Assembly (NCBI GenBank): GCA_020051095.1
Contig: JAGVJN010000018.1
Coordinates: 1-64,000, forward strand
Reading direction: 5' to 3'
Length of the DNA stretch: 64,000 nucleotides
Source of the DNA: Pseudomonadota bacterium
GTDB taxonomy: Bacteria > Pseudomonadota > Gammaproteobacteria > Legionellales > Legionellaceae
Of the stretch, positions 46,491 through 56,363 are shown one piece after another; position 1 is the first letter of the stretch; each line of letters starts with the position of its first letter. Under the pieces are notes generated by a model. The model searched no databases and was not told where the DNA came from. It worked only from the letters and a program-made list of their open reading frames with translations. Position numbers and translations under genes: made by a program.

Positions 46491-46651
46491 GAATATATAC
46501 TCGTCTTTTATATACTATAATGCATATTTATGCGATGTATTGAATATTAATACATTTATGCTTTTTTTGTCAACACATTTACATAAATATTGATAAATTA
46601 ATCACAAAAATACATAATTATTCATATCATGCTGTAAAACTAGGAGAGTTT
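46491..46651. promoter_or_regulatory. argC-argR divergent control region with ARG-box-like sites
   Basis: This AT-rich 161-bp spacer contains several imperfect palindromes of the ArgR type (TGNAT-N4-ATNCA). They are TGCATATTTATGCG (46521-46534), TGAATATTAATACA (46541-46554), which is part of the dyad TGTATTGAATATTAATACA, and TACATAATTATTCA (46611-46624). A weaker one is near 46580. The first two have centres about 20 bp apart, the usual two-turn spacing for an ArgR hexamer, and overlap the likely argC promoter (TATAGT/TATAAA on the minus strand, about 46505-46520). Control by ArgR with arginine is inferred. Confidence 0.75.
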
Positions 46652-47119
46652 ATGCCCCATATACAACAACCTTCCCATTCGGGATCGATAAGTGATGATT
46701 TAAGATCGTTGCTATCCGAAGGAAAAGTGACAACGCAAGAAGATATCTGCCTTGCATTAGAAAAATTAGGTCATGCTGTCAATCAATCGAAAATATCCCG
46801 ATTGTTACGTAAAGTAGGTGCAGTAAAATCAAAAAATGAATTAGGAGAAATTGTCTATCGCTTACCCATGGAGCCGGCTCCCCCAACCCTCGATAGCCAA
46901 TTGTCGTCTCTATTAATCGATGTCATTGCCAATGAAACAACCATCATTATCACCACGAGTCCGGGATCCGCACAACTGATTGCTCGCATTCTCGATTATC
47001 ACAAAAACAAACTTGATATTTTAGGAACCATTGCCGGTGATGACACCCTTTTTGTCGCCCCCAGACAAATTGCAACTATCGACGAGGTCGTCAAACATAT
47101 CCGGGAATTGTTGTTTTAA
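46652..47119 (+). CDS. argR: Arginine repressor ArgR
   Basis: This 155-residue DNA-binding protein has an N-terminal winged helix (SKISRLLRKVGAVK) and a C-terminal arginine-binding and hexamerisation domain (PGSAQLIARILD and GTIAGDDTLFVAP, with the paired Asp residues that contact arginine). A good ribosome site (AGGAGAG) precedes the ATG. It is divergent from the arg operon and probably autoregulated through the shared spacer. Confidence 0.96.
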   Translation: MPHIQQPSHSGSISDDLRSLLSEGKVTTQEDICLALEKLGHAVNQSKISRLLRKVGAVKSKNELGEIVYRLPMEPAPPTLDSQLSSLLIDVIANETTIIITTSPGSAQLIARILDYHKNKLDILGTIAGDDTLFVAPRQIATIDEVVKHIRELLF

Positions 47120-47175
47120 AGTCGATGACACTTTGTTTGAATCGAGGACACCTCCGCCAAGCGAGCAAAACCCGA

Positions 47176-47342
47176 ATATCCACAGAGTCATCCACAGGGT
47201 TATACACAGATTTTGGGGATAAAATTTAGTGTTGATGAGGGGTTGACATTTATAAAACCCTTATATTTCATGGGCGCTATTGATAGCCAGGTCACTAATT
47301 GCTTGGATGTGCAAAATTATCCGCCTTTCAAAGTTATCCACA
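47176..47342. other. Cluster of DnaA-box-like 9-mers in a non-coding gap
   Basis: The 305-bp gap between argR and the permease has two exact matches to TTATNCACA: TTATACACA at 47200-47208 and TTATCCACA at 47334-47342. It has two one-mismatch copies: ATATCCACA at 47176-47184 and TCATCCACA at 47188-47196. The first three are in the same direction at exactly 12-bp steps. Between the group and the last box lies an AT-rich stretch with TTGACA (47243-47248). No gene is seen in the gap. A DnaA-binding site is inferred; it could be an origin, a titration site or a regulatory site. Confidence 0.6.
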
Positions 47343-47424
47343 GGCTGAGAATTCTGACATTTATTGGACTTGCTGGGTAATATACCCAAGTTAAGGAGAA
47401 AGAAAAATCGGTTTAATTATTTAA

Positions 47425-48957
47425 TTATCCAACTGGATTTTCCTTACTTTGTGAAAGAGAACGTCCAGCTTTATCAATTAGGGGTTGTGGTGGATCTTTG
47501 CTGGGGAAAAGGTCATCAAATTTAATCATATGCTCTCGTTTCATCACTTCTTTTCGATGCCTTGTAAGATGGAATTTTTTAAAGATAAAATAAGGCACAA
47601 AAAAGCTGACTGTCCCTATTGCAAAAGATAATTTGAAGATGGGATCTTTATTAAACACTAACAGTATTAATGACACAACCATTAAACCGATAGCAATCAT
47701 TCCTGTATGCGGTGAGCCGGGTGTCACAAATGCAAGATCACTGACTGAATAGCCTTGTGCTTTCAGGCGCTTTCGGAAATTAATTTGTGCCCAACACAGC
47801 GAGATCCAGCATAGCATGCCAGTAAAACCCGACACTAGCAGCAAAGCGATATATAACTTACTTTGCCCGAAAAAATAAGCAAACGCTAATGTTGCCCATA
47901 TGGCTGACAAGGTAACAAATACAGCATTTCGTGGAATCCCTAAATGATCAAATTTAGCAACCCATTCCGGCGCCATGCCTTCTCGGCCAAGCGCATTTAA
48001 CGATCGTACTGTTCCATAAAGCCCAGAATTCGCACAAGAAAGTGTCGCTGTCAACGTCACGAAGCTGGTGATAGCACCGGCCCATTTTAAGCCATAAAAA
48101 TTCAACGCATCGGCAAAAACAGAATTATCTAAATTGGCTTTCTGCCAAGGGAAAATCAGCACTAGACAAAACACAGGGACAATGTAGATAAAAAGAATTC
48201 GGAAGGTCACAGCGCGTATTGCATGGGGAATCATTTTTTGGGGATTTGTCGATTCGCCAGCGGCAAGTCCGATGATTTCTGAGCCTTGGTAATTAACCAA
48301 TAACAATACCATGCCCGTGAGCAAAGCCATCCCGCCATTCGGTAATAGCCCACCATCACTTAACAGAAATTTAGTGCCCAAAATTTGACTAGGCTGAGGA
48401 CCATGGATGATGCCAAAAAATATCATGATTGAAATAAAAACAAACCCCATCAAAGCGACAATTTTTATCAGTGCTAGCCAAAACTCAATTTCGCCAAAGG
48501 CTTCCACTTTCGCCAAGTTGAAATAGGTAATCAGCAAGCCAAAGCCAATCGCCCATATATAGCCATTGACACCGGTAAACATTTCCATGATGATGCCACC
48601 GGCAACGCATTCCGCGGGAATATACGCGACCCAACTTAGCCAATAAGACCACCCAACACCACAAGCGACTTGGGGTGAAATAAAATCAGCACTATAAGCA
48701 ATAAATGAACCTGAAATGGGAATGGCAACAGCCAACTCCCCAAGGCATAACATGGTTAAATAGATAATAATTCCGCCAAGGAAGTAGGCCAAAAACACAG
48801 CAGGGCCGACTAAATGAATTATTTCACCTGTACCCAGAAAATAACCTGAGCCAATGATACCACCTAGTGCTATCAATTGGACATGTCTTTCTTTTAAAGA
48901 TCGATGGAAACCGCCATCACGGACCATTTTGGGTCTGATTGGGTTGGATGCTCTCAC
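47425..48957 (-). CDS. Amino acid permease (APC superfamily)
   Basis: This 510-residue inner-membrane transporter has about 12 helices. The N-terminal signature of the amino acid transporter family is present: RSLKERHVQLIALGGIIGSGYFLGTG, then GPAVFLAYFLGG and a conserved GELAV. GESTNPQKMIPHAI lies between helices 6 and 7. The start is drawn at the GTG at 48957; the ATG at 48927 is possible, and neither has a clear ribosome site. The substrate is not readable from sequence. Its position next to argR and the DnaA-box cluster makes a basic amino acid worth testing, but this is speculation. Confidence 0.88.
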   Translation of the reverse strand: MRASNPIRPKMVRDGGFHRSLKERHVQLIALGGIIGSGYFLGTGEIIHLVGPAVFLAYFLGGIIIYLTMLCLGELAVAIPISGSFIAYSADFISPQVACGVGWSYWLSWVAYIPAECVAGGIIMEMFTGVNGYIWAIGFGLLITYFNLAKVEAFGEIEFWLALIKIVALMGFVFISIMIFFGIIHGPQPSQILGTKFLLSDGGLLPNGGMALLTGMVLLLVNYQGSEIIGLAAGESTNPQKMIPHAIRAVTFRILFIYIVPVFCLVLIFPWQKANLDNSVFADALNFYGLKWAGAITSFVTLTATLSCANSGLYGTVRSLNALGREGMAPEWVAKFDHLGIPRNAVFVTLSAIWATLAFAYFFGQSKLYIALLLVSGFTGMLCWISLCWAQINFRKRLKAQGYSVSDLAFVTPGSPHTGMIAIGLMVVSLILLVFNKDPIFKLSFAIGTVSFFVPYFIFKKFHLTRHRKEVMKREHMIKFDDLFPSKDPPQPLIDKAGRSLSQSKENPVG

Positions 48958-49084
48958 TAGGGTTTAACCGAAAGGTGGTAAGATAGAGAAATAATACCCT
49001 TTTCTTCGCTTTTTTAAAAGCAATTTTTTTATGTGGGAAAAAAAATACCCGAACGCCTATGACGACGATTAGGGGTTTGTTAAA

Positions 49085-51667
49085 ATGGCCAACAAAATAA
49101 CAACAACAACATTGGCAATGAATCAATCGCACACCCCCATGATGCAACAATATTGGCGCATCAAAGAACAATATCCCCATATGCTGCTTTTCTACCGCAT
49201 GGGTGATTTCTATGAGCTATTCTATGAAGATGCTAAACGTGGTGCAGCACTGCTAGATCTCACGCTGACCCATCGCGGGCAGTCAGCTGGCTCGCCGATT
49301 CCCATGGCTGGCGTGCCTTTCCATGCTGTTGATAATTATCTCGCCAGGCTCATTAAAAAAGGAGAGTCGGTTGCCATTTGCGAACAAATTGGCGACCCAA
49401 GCAGCTGCAAAGGCCCCGTCGAGCGCCAAGTCACACGCATTATTACCCCGGGAACAGTAACCGATGAAGCATTGCTTGATGCAAGACAAGACAATATCCT
49501 CCTGGCCCTCCACCAACATAAAAATACCATCGGCCTTGCTTGGATTGATTTAAGCGTTGGACACATCCATGTTATGCAGTTAAATGAACCCTCCACACTG
49601 ATTGCTGAGCTAACCAAACTTCATCCAGCGGAAATTCTCTATGCCGAGAATCAAACACCACCGGATACGATAAAGCCCTTCATCAGCAAAGGTTGTCCGG
49701 CCTGGGATTTTACCCAGCAGCAAGCACACCATTGGCTTAAACACCAATTCAAGACCATCGATATGCAGGCATTAGGCCTAATGAACGTGCCATCCGCACT
49801 ACCAGCAATTGGTGGACTTCTCGCTTATCTACACACCACGCAAAAGCAGCATCTCCCTCACATCAAACATATTTCCGTTGAGCAAAGCGATGACTACCTG
49901 CAACTCGATGCCGCCACTCAACGACACCTTGAATTATTCAATAATGCCAATGGCGAACGTAAACATACCTTATTATCCATCATTGACAAAACGGTCTCAG
50001 CCATGGGAACAAGGTGTATGCAACGATGGCTAAAACGGCCACTACGGGATCACCAAGCAATTCTGAAACGTCAACACTGCATCCGCGAACTATTGCAACG
50101 GCAAGTCGATGGGGAAATTCGGGATGCCTTAGAAGGTTTTGCCGATATCGAACGAATTGTTTCTCGCGTTGGCCTACGCTCAGCAACCCCCAGAGATTTG
50201 GTCAAGCTAAATGACAGCTTATTAAAGCTGCCTTCGATTAAAAATCTTCTCAGCCAGAGCCAATCGCCTCATCTCCTAGCACTGAAAGACACAATATATA
50301 TCCAAACTGAATTAACGGATATCTTAAGCAGCGCTTTAGTCGAAAACCCACCCATGGTCATTCGCGATGGCGGTTTCATTGCTGAAGGGTTTGACCAAGA
50401 GTTTGATGAGCTAAAAGCGTTAAGTACGAATGCCAACGATAAGCTCGCTGAACTTGAGAAACAAGAACGAGCGGCAACCGGGCTTAGCACGTTAAAGATT
50501 GGCTATAATCGTGTGTCGGGTTTTTATATCGAATTGTCGCGTTCGCAAGCAGAAAAGGCGCCTACTCATTACATTCGCAAACAAACCTTGAAAAATGCTG
50601 AGCGCTTTATCACGCCGGAATTGAAGACCTTTGAAGAACAGGTGCTGGCAGCGCAAGTCAAAGCCCTCGCTCGTGAAAAATGGTTGTATGACCATTTGTT
50701 AGATGCAATCGCGGCACATCTCCATGAACTTATCGACACAGCCAAGGCGCTGGCTCAGTTGGATTGTCTGGCAAATTTAGCTTACATCAGCCAAGAATAC
50801 CAATGGTCTGCCCCTTGCTTTTCTAAACAAATCGGCATCCACATTCAACAAGGAAGACACCCTGTTATTGAATCAATTGTTCAAGAACAATTCATTGCCA
50901 ATGATTTACATTTAAGCCAAGACCAATCAATGCTCCTCATTACTGGGCCCAATATGGGTGGCAAATCCACTTATATGCGACAAACCGCATTGATTGTTAT
51001 CCTTGCTCACATCGGCTGCTATGTGCCAGCCAAAGAAGCGACGATTGGGCCTATTGATAAGTTATTTACGCGAATCGGTGCGCATGACGATCTCGCCAGT
51101 GGGCGTTCGACGTTTATGGTGGAAATGAGTGAAACAGCACACATTCTTCGCCAGGCAACGGATTCAAGCTTGGTGCTCATTGATGAAATTGGTCGTGGTA
51201 CCAGTACCCATGATGGTATGGCGTTAGCGTGGGCAACTTGTGCCTATCTTGCTAACCATATTAAGGCATTAACCTTATTTTCAACACACTATTTTGAACT
51301 GACCCATCTTCCCGAACAATTTGAGCGCATTCGCAATGCTCACTTACAAGCAACGATGACCAATAATCGAATTGTCTTTCTCTACCAAGTACTAGACGGT
51401 GCCGCCAGCCGAAGCTATGGTCTTGAAGTGGCGCAACTTGCTGGGATTCCATCGGCTGTTTTGCAAATGGCACAGCATCAGTTAAATCAGATGGAATTGA
51501 TGGAACAACAACCCCCTATCCCCTCTTCCACCGTATTGCCAATTACTCATACTCACTCAACGAAACTGTTCTCACGCATAGAAGGAATTGATACCGATAA
51601 CTTAACCCCCAAACAAGCGTTGGAAATTCTCTATGAATTAAAAGATTATGCTAAGGAGTTATCCTAG
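49085..51667 (+). CDS. mutS: DNA mismatch repair protein MutS
   Basis: It recognises mismatches and small loops. The 860-residue length is close to E. coli MutS. The mismatch-reading Phe-x-Glu motif lies in [17 protein letters not shown] (the second FYE). The ATPase core has Walker [28 protein letters not shown], Walker [17 protein letters not shown] and the following [10 protein letters not shown]. It has an independent start divergent from the permease; the downstream tamA begins 51 bases later. Confidence 0.97.
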   Translation: MANKITTTTLAMNQSHTPMMQQYWRIKEQYPHMLLFYRMGDFYELFYEDAKRGAALLDLTLTHRGQSAGSPIPMAGVPFHAVDNYLARLIKKGESVAICEQIGDPSSCKGPVERQVTRIITPGTVTDEALLDARQDNILLALHQHKNTIGLAWIDLSVGHIHVMQLNEPSTLIAELTKLHPAEILYAENQTPPDTIKPFISKGCPAWDFTQQQAHHWLKHQFKTIDMQALGLMNVPSALPAIGGLLAYLHTTQKQHLPHIKHISVEQSDDYLQLDAATQRHLELFNNANGERKHTLLSIIDKTVSAMGTRCMQRWLKRPLRDHQAILKRQHCIRELLQRQVDGEIRDALEGFADIERIVSRVGLRSATPRDLVKLNDSLLKLPSIKNLLSQSQSPHLLALKDTIYIQTELTDILSSALVENPPMVIRDGGFIAEGFDQEFDELKALSTNANDKLAELEKQERAATGLSTLKIGYNRVSGFYIELSRSQAEKAPTHYIRKQTLKNAERFITPELKTFEEQVLAAQVKALAREKWLYDHLLDAIAAHLHELIDTAKALAQLDCLANLAYISQEYQWSAPCFSKQIGIHIQQGRHPVIESIVQEQFIANDLHLSQDQSMLLITGPNMGGKSTYMRQTALIVILAHIGCYVPAKEATIGPIDKLFTRIGAHDDLASGRSTFMVEMSETAHILRQATDSSLVLIDEIGRGTSTHDGMALAWATCAYLANHIKALTLFSTHYFELTHLPEQFERIRNAHLQATMTNNRIVFLYQVLDGAASRSYGLEVAQLAGIPSAVLQMAQHQLNQMELMEQQPPIPSSTVLPITHTHSTKLFSRIEGIDTDNLTPKQALEILYELKDYAKELS

Positions 51668-51718
51668 ACCTGCAACTGGCTTAAACGTTGACAATTGTAG
51701 GCATTTTCAAGCACACTC

Positions 51719-53425
51719 ATGATAATGAAAACTCACTTAATCCGCGGCATTGTCCTCAGCTTGCTGGTGTCGACTGCTGCGCTAGGTAAAACAACAATCA
51801 ACATCCGTGGGGTTAGTGATTCACTATTAACCAACGTCAACTCACGCCTAAATGAATATAATGAAAAGAAGCCACTTAACAGCCAAAGTGATAAAACCAT
51901 TATCGAACAAGTTAAGTTAGCCCTTTCCCCGTATGGCTATTTTTCACCTGAGATAAAACTGTTTCGCAATGCATCAAACTTTCCCAGCACCATCAGCATT
52001 GCCAAAGGACAGCCAACCCGTATTAGCCAGCTGGATATTAAAGTGATTGGCCCAGGACGAGAGAACCCCCAAATCGTCAAAGCCTTGTTAGATTTACCGA
52101 TACAACGTGGACAAATATTTAATAATGAATCCTATGAAGACGCCAAAAAAGCCCTCTTTGACGCAGCAGAACATGAAGGGTATCTAAAAAGCCGCTTTGA
52201 AACATCGATTGTCTTAGTGGATAAAAGATCATACTCAGCAAGCATCACCTTGCTTTTTAACACTAATAAACAATACTTCTTCGGAAAAGTGCATTTTAAT
52301 AAAACTCGGCTTTCCCCGCATCTTCTGCACCGCTTCATCCCATTCCAATTTGCAATGCCTTATCGAACCGATAAAATTATTACCTTGAATAACGATTTAT
52401 CCGGGAGCGGTTATTTTAAACATGTCAATGTGAAGCCACATATTAATAGTCAGACCTATGTCCCTATTTCAGTCCATTTAGACCCTGTTTCACGATATAA
52501 CTATACGTTGGGTGTTGGTTATGGCACCGACACAGGTCCAAGAGGTCGCGCCGGGTTAAGCATTGTGCCGCTGAATGAATACGGTCATAAATTCAATCTC
52601 ATTGCCCAAGGTTCGATGACTCAAAATGCGTTACAAGCCCAATATGTCATACCCGGCTTCAACCCCGTGACAGACGAATACGATTTGACAGTAACTGCCG
52701 GCGACCAAGATTTTAGCAGTGGGTATAGCAACAGTGTCTTACTGACCGCCGCTGCTCGCCATCACAAAAAGCACTTTCAACGCATCTTATCACTCAACGC
52801 CTTATATGAGCGCTACAATTATAACAACCTAAACCTTCCTAGAACGGAGTCAGGCACCTTTTTCCCACGCGGTTTGCTAAGTTGGCATCACGGAGAAGGC
52901 GAGCTGTTTTCTAAAAATGGGTATAACGTTACCTTTACCGCGCTAGCAGCCTCCAGGCGCGTGCTCTCAAAAAATGACCTAGGCCAGGTCGATGGTGATT
53001 TAAAAGTCGCCGTGACCTCCAATTTTCTTCGCGCTCGCTTATTTGCTCATACCATCCAAGGTATTACGCTTACCAACAATATCAATAATGTTCCTTTGTC
53101 GTTAGCATTTTTATTGGGTGGCGCCGATAACTTAAAAGGCTATGGTTACAATAGCATTGGCCCAGGGAAACAAGTTGAGTTTTATGGCATCGAATTGCAA
53201 AAGGAGATGAAAGATGACTGGTATCTTATTGGTTTTGTCGATGCGGGTGATGTGTATAACCCCCTGCCAAGATTGATGAAATATGATGCAGGCGCCGGGA
53301 TAATGTGGGTATCGCCCGTTGGCCCCATCAAAGTGGGACTAGCCCAAGCGGTGAATAGCAACTTTCAACGAGTGAGAGGGAGAAATCCTCGATTAGTCAT
53401 CAGCATGGGGCCCGATCTAGCATGA
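51719..53425 (+). CDS. tamA: Translocation and assembly module subunit TamA (Omp85 family)
   Basis: This outer-membrane beta-barrel works with TamB in outer-membrane protein or lipid export. It has 568 residues with a signal peptide (to about ALGKT). POTRA-like domains cover about 25-260, followed by a surface-antigen/Omp85 barrel (LGGADNLKGYGYNSIGPG near the lid-loop, and the final strand ending RLVISMGPDLA). It overlaps tamB by 4 bp (ATGA). Confidence 0.92.
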   Translation: MIMKTHLIRGIVLSLLVSTAALGKTTINIRGVSDSLLTNVNSRLNEYNEKKPLNSQSDKTIIEQVKLALSPYGYFSPEIKLFRNASNFPSTISIAKGQPTRISQLDIKVIGPGRENPQIVKALLDLPIQRGQIFNNESYEDAKKALFDAAEHEGYLKSRFETSIVLVDKRSYSASITLLFNTNKQYFFGKVHFNKTRLSPHLLHRFIPFQFAMPYRTDKIITLNNDLSGSGYFKHVNVKPHINSQTYVPISVHLDPVSRYNYTLGVGYGTDTGPRGRAGLSIVPLNEYGHKFNLIAQGSMTQNALQAQYVIPGFNPVTDEYDLTVTAGDQDFSSGYSNSVLLTAAARHHKKHFQRILSLNALYERYNYNNLNLPRTESGTFFPRGLLSWHHGEGELFSKNGYNVTFTALAASRRVLSKNDLGQVDGDLKVAVTSNFLRARLFAHTIQGITLTNNINNVPLSLAFLLGGADNLKGYGYNSIGPGKQVEFYGIELQKEMKDDWYLIGFVDAGDVYNPLPRLMKYDAGAGIMWVSPVGPIKVGLAQAVNSNFQRVRGRNPRLVISMGPDLA

Positions 53426-56361
53426 GAAAAATCTTACGAATTATTGGCTATAGCTTAGCCCTTATTTTTGTCATCGTCACCGCAATCTTATCGTTTCTTA
53501 TTTCGACCAATACTGGGCTGTATACCAGTTTGCAGATTGCCAATTGGATGATGCCAGGCAAACTCACCGTAAAAAAAGCCACCGGCACACTTGTCTCAAA
53601 TTGGCAGTTAACGCAAGTTGCTTATCAAAGCCCGCAAACGACAATCACACTGGATAATCTTAAGGTAAATTGGCGTGTGTTGCCGCTGTTACGAGGTCAT
53701 TTGGTTATCAAAAACGCCATTTTAGGTCAGCTTAGCATTCAACATAAAGTCACAAAAGCGGCTGATAGCCAATCACAGCCTGAAAGTCACGCTTTTAAAC
53801 AGTCTTTACAACTTCCATTGGCCATCACAATCGATACCTTATCCATCAAGCAAGTGCGCTTCAACAAAAACACCTATGATAATATCCATATGAGCGTACA
53901 ATTGGATTCGTCGAATTGGCTTATCAAACAATTATCGCTTCAAACCCAGCAGAGTCAATTTAAATTAGCTGGTCATCTTAACCAACACTTAAATTACAAA
54001 GCCTCACTCACCCTAAAAGCAACCTCACTCAAAGCCAAGGGTTTCAGCGGTGAATTTAAGATAACCGGCGATTGGGCAGATTATCGTTGGCAAGGAATAA
54101 CCCACGCCCCCATCGCATTGCTAACATCAGGGCATCTCAAAGAAGGAGCGACACTAAATGGTGATGTAAAATGGCAAGCCTTCTCCTTACCCGGCCAGCA
54201 TAAAACCCCCATTTTAGTGACCGAAGGACAACTGAAAATCCAGGGGGATGCAGACAAATTATCGTTTAGCTTAGATACTGGGTTAGACAAGCCGATTCAA
54301 ACCAAAATCAATGCGTCCGGTTTTCACACGCCACAACACAATGAAGCAATGATAAAGATTAAGCCTGACCAAGGTGATTTTATTCTGCAAATTCTTCAAG
54401 ACCAAGAAAAGAATCAAACAAAAACGACCCTAAATATTAAGGGTAATCAGATTGACTTAACCCCTTTTCACTACCCACTTTCCCAACTGACTATCCAAGG
54501 CCAAGTATTTGGTTCCAAAAAATCCGACCTTGTCGGCGACCTAACCATCAAGGGTTTATATCACCAAAAGCCGTTGTCACTGTCTATCCATAAATCATCC
54601 CAACGGATTAGGGGTGAAATTAATCTTGCTAATAACCAAATTCACTTTACCGGTCAGAACCCATTCCCCTTAACCATTCGAGGGACTCTACCCTCACCAC
54701 AGTTCATTGCCCCTTCGCTAGAAGGCCTCAATACCATCATTCACATTAATGGGACATTTAACAGTCCGACCGACGGCAATGCCCGAATATCTGTTCAATC
54801 CGGCCAATATATTCATCCAACCGAATTAACACTGCCCCCACTGTCCTTTATCGGTGGCAATTACACCTTGACGTTATCCAGCCGAGGATTGCACCTCAAT
54901 GGCCAATTAGCGATTGATCCTCAAAAAACCCTGTTAACAAAACTTTCCTTACCGCATTTCTCATTGTTTTCAGACAACTCCCAACAACAAAGAATTTCGG
55001 GGAAAATAGCGCTCAATTTGAATTCTCTCGATTTTGTTAGCCAATTAACGCCTCATATCGTCGAAGCAAATGGCAGGCTTACGGCCCAATTAAATATCCG
55101 GGGCCGTCTTGCTAAGCCACAGATCCGAGGTCGAATTGACCTTCATCAAGGCAGTTTTAAAACCACAACCAGTGATACCCCCTTTCAGCCGGTAACCTTA
55201 TCGTTATCAACGAGCGCAAACCACTGGCAAATTCAAGGTGGCATTCATCATGAAGGCAGCCAGCTATCATTAAGCGGCTCAGGACGATTCACCCCCCAAT
55301 TTAATGGGAACATGCGCATAGCCGGGAATAACTTTTTAGCGATCAATAGCAAAGAATATCAAGTGTATCTATCGCCTGCGATTGCTATCAATCTATCGCC
55401 CGATAAAACGGAAATCTCAGGTGAAATAACCATTCCCAAAGCACGCATTCAGCCACATACCTTTTCGTCAACTGTGACATTATCGGACGATGTTGTTTTC
55501 TCCGATCAACAAGAAGATGACTTTGCCAGTATGCCTTTCAGACTAGAGCTAATGGTCAAAATGGGCGACGATGTGCGCTTACTGATTGAAGGACTCAGCG
55601 CTAAAATCATTGGTGCCGTTCGCTTGCAAAAACTAAGCGGTGGCATGTTAATCAGCAGCGGCCAACTTTCGGTTGCGGATGGACAATATGAAGCATATGG
55701 GCAAAAGCTTGCTATTTCTCAAGGGGAATTGTTGTTTGCAGGGGGCGCTATTACCAACCCGGGGATTAATATTCGCGCAACACGTACTTTCAATACAACT
55801 GGCCAGGCATTTTCGGGGTCAAATCGTCTATTTGATTTTGGTGCGTCTAACATCCAATCGATGAGTTTTTCTAATGTGACCACCGTGGGGGTTCAAGTCT
55901 CAGGACGCCTGTCTAATCCCAAAGTGAGTCTATTTTCCGAACCGAGTAACCTACAGCAGTCGGATATTTTATCGATGCTGCTTCTCGGAAGACCCGCCAG
56001 CCAAGCTTCGAGCGCAGGTGGGCAATTATTGCTATCGGCGATTACCAATATGGGGCTAGACGGTAAAAAACAAGGCGGACAACTGTTCTCACAATTACAA
56101 GATAAGTTGGGGCTCGAATTTGGGGTAGATTCCAATTCAACCTATAATCAACAACAAGGCGAAGTCACCAGCACGCATTCGCTTGGGGTTAAGAAAAAGT
56201 TCTCAGACAGGCTCTCTTTAGGATATAATACGGGCATTTACGATTCGAATTCCACGGTATTAACGTTAACCTATCTTCTTAATCGATTTTTTAGTATACA
56301 GGTCAATGCCAGCGACACCAGCAGTGGTCTCGATTTTACCTACACTCGGAGTAAAGATTAG
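53422..56361 (+). CDS. tamB: Translocation and assembly module subunit TamB (AsmA/DUF490 family)
   Basis: This 979-residue periplasm-spanning protein has an N-terminal membrane anchor (about 8-28) and a long repetitive beta-rich groove typical of lipid-conducting bridge proteins. The C-terminal DUF490 part includes SDILSMLLLGRP and ends in strands that contact TamA (DRLSLGYNTGIYD). It is shorter than E. coli TamB (about 1250 residues) but within the family range. Coupled to tamA, and followed by hemB after 2 bases. Confidence 0.93.
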   Translation: MRKILRIIGYSLALIFVIVTAILSFLISTNTGLYTSLQIANWMMPGKLTVKKATGTLVSNWQLTQVAYQSPQTTITLDNLKVNWRVLPLLRGHLVIKNAILGQLSIQHKVTKAADSQSQPESHAFKQSLQLPLAITIDTLSIKQVRFNKNTYDNIHMSVQLDSSNWLIKQLSLQTQQSQFKLAGHLNQHLNYKASLTLKATSLKAKGFSGEFKITGDWADYRWQGITHAPIALLTSGHLKEGATLNGDVKWQAFSLPGQHKTPILVTEGQLKIQGDADKLSFSLDTGLDKPIQTKINASGFHTPQHNEAMIKIKPDQGDFILQILQDQEKNQTKTTLNIKGNQIDLTPFHYPLSQLTIQGQVFGSKKSDLVGDLTIKGLYHQKPLSLSIHKSSQRIRGEINLANNQIHFTGQNPFPLTIRGTLPSPQFIAPSLEGLNTIIHINGTFNSPTDGNARISVQSGQYIHPTELTLPPLSFIGGNYTLTLSSRGLHLNGQLAIDPQKTLLTKLSLPHFSLFSDNSQQQRISGKIALNLNSLDFVSQLTPHIVEANGRLTAQLNIRGRLAKPQIRGRIDLHQGSFKTTTSDTPFQPVTLSLSTSANHWQIQGGIHHEGSQLSLSGSGRFTPQFNGNMRIAGNNFLAINSKEYQVYLSPAIAINLSPDKTEISGEITIPKARIQPHTFSSTVTLSDDVVFSDQQEDDFASMPFRLELMVKMGDDVRLLIEGLSAKIIGAVRLQKLSGGMLISSGQLSVADGQYEAYGQKLAISQGELLFAGGAITNPGINIRATRTFNTTGQAFSGSNRLFDFGASNIQSMSFSNVTTVGVQVSGRLSNPKVSLFSEPSNLQQSDILSMLLLGRPASQASSAGGQLLLSAITNMGLDGKKQGGQLFSQLQDKLGLEFGVDSNSTYNQQQGEVTSTHSLGVKKKFSDRLSLGYNTGIYDSNSTVLTLTYLLNRFFSIQVNASDTSSGLDFTYTRSKD

Positions 56362-56363
56362 CA

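Noticed and set aside
47120-47222. Short open frame overlapping the argR end and the DnaA-box region.
   Set aside because: It begins within argR in another frame, has no ribosome site and encodes a composition typical of a chance frame.
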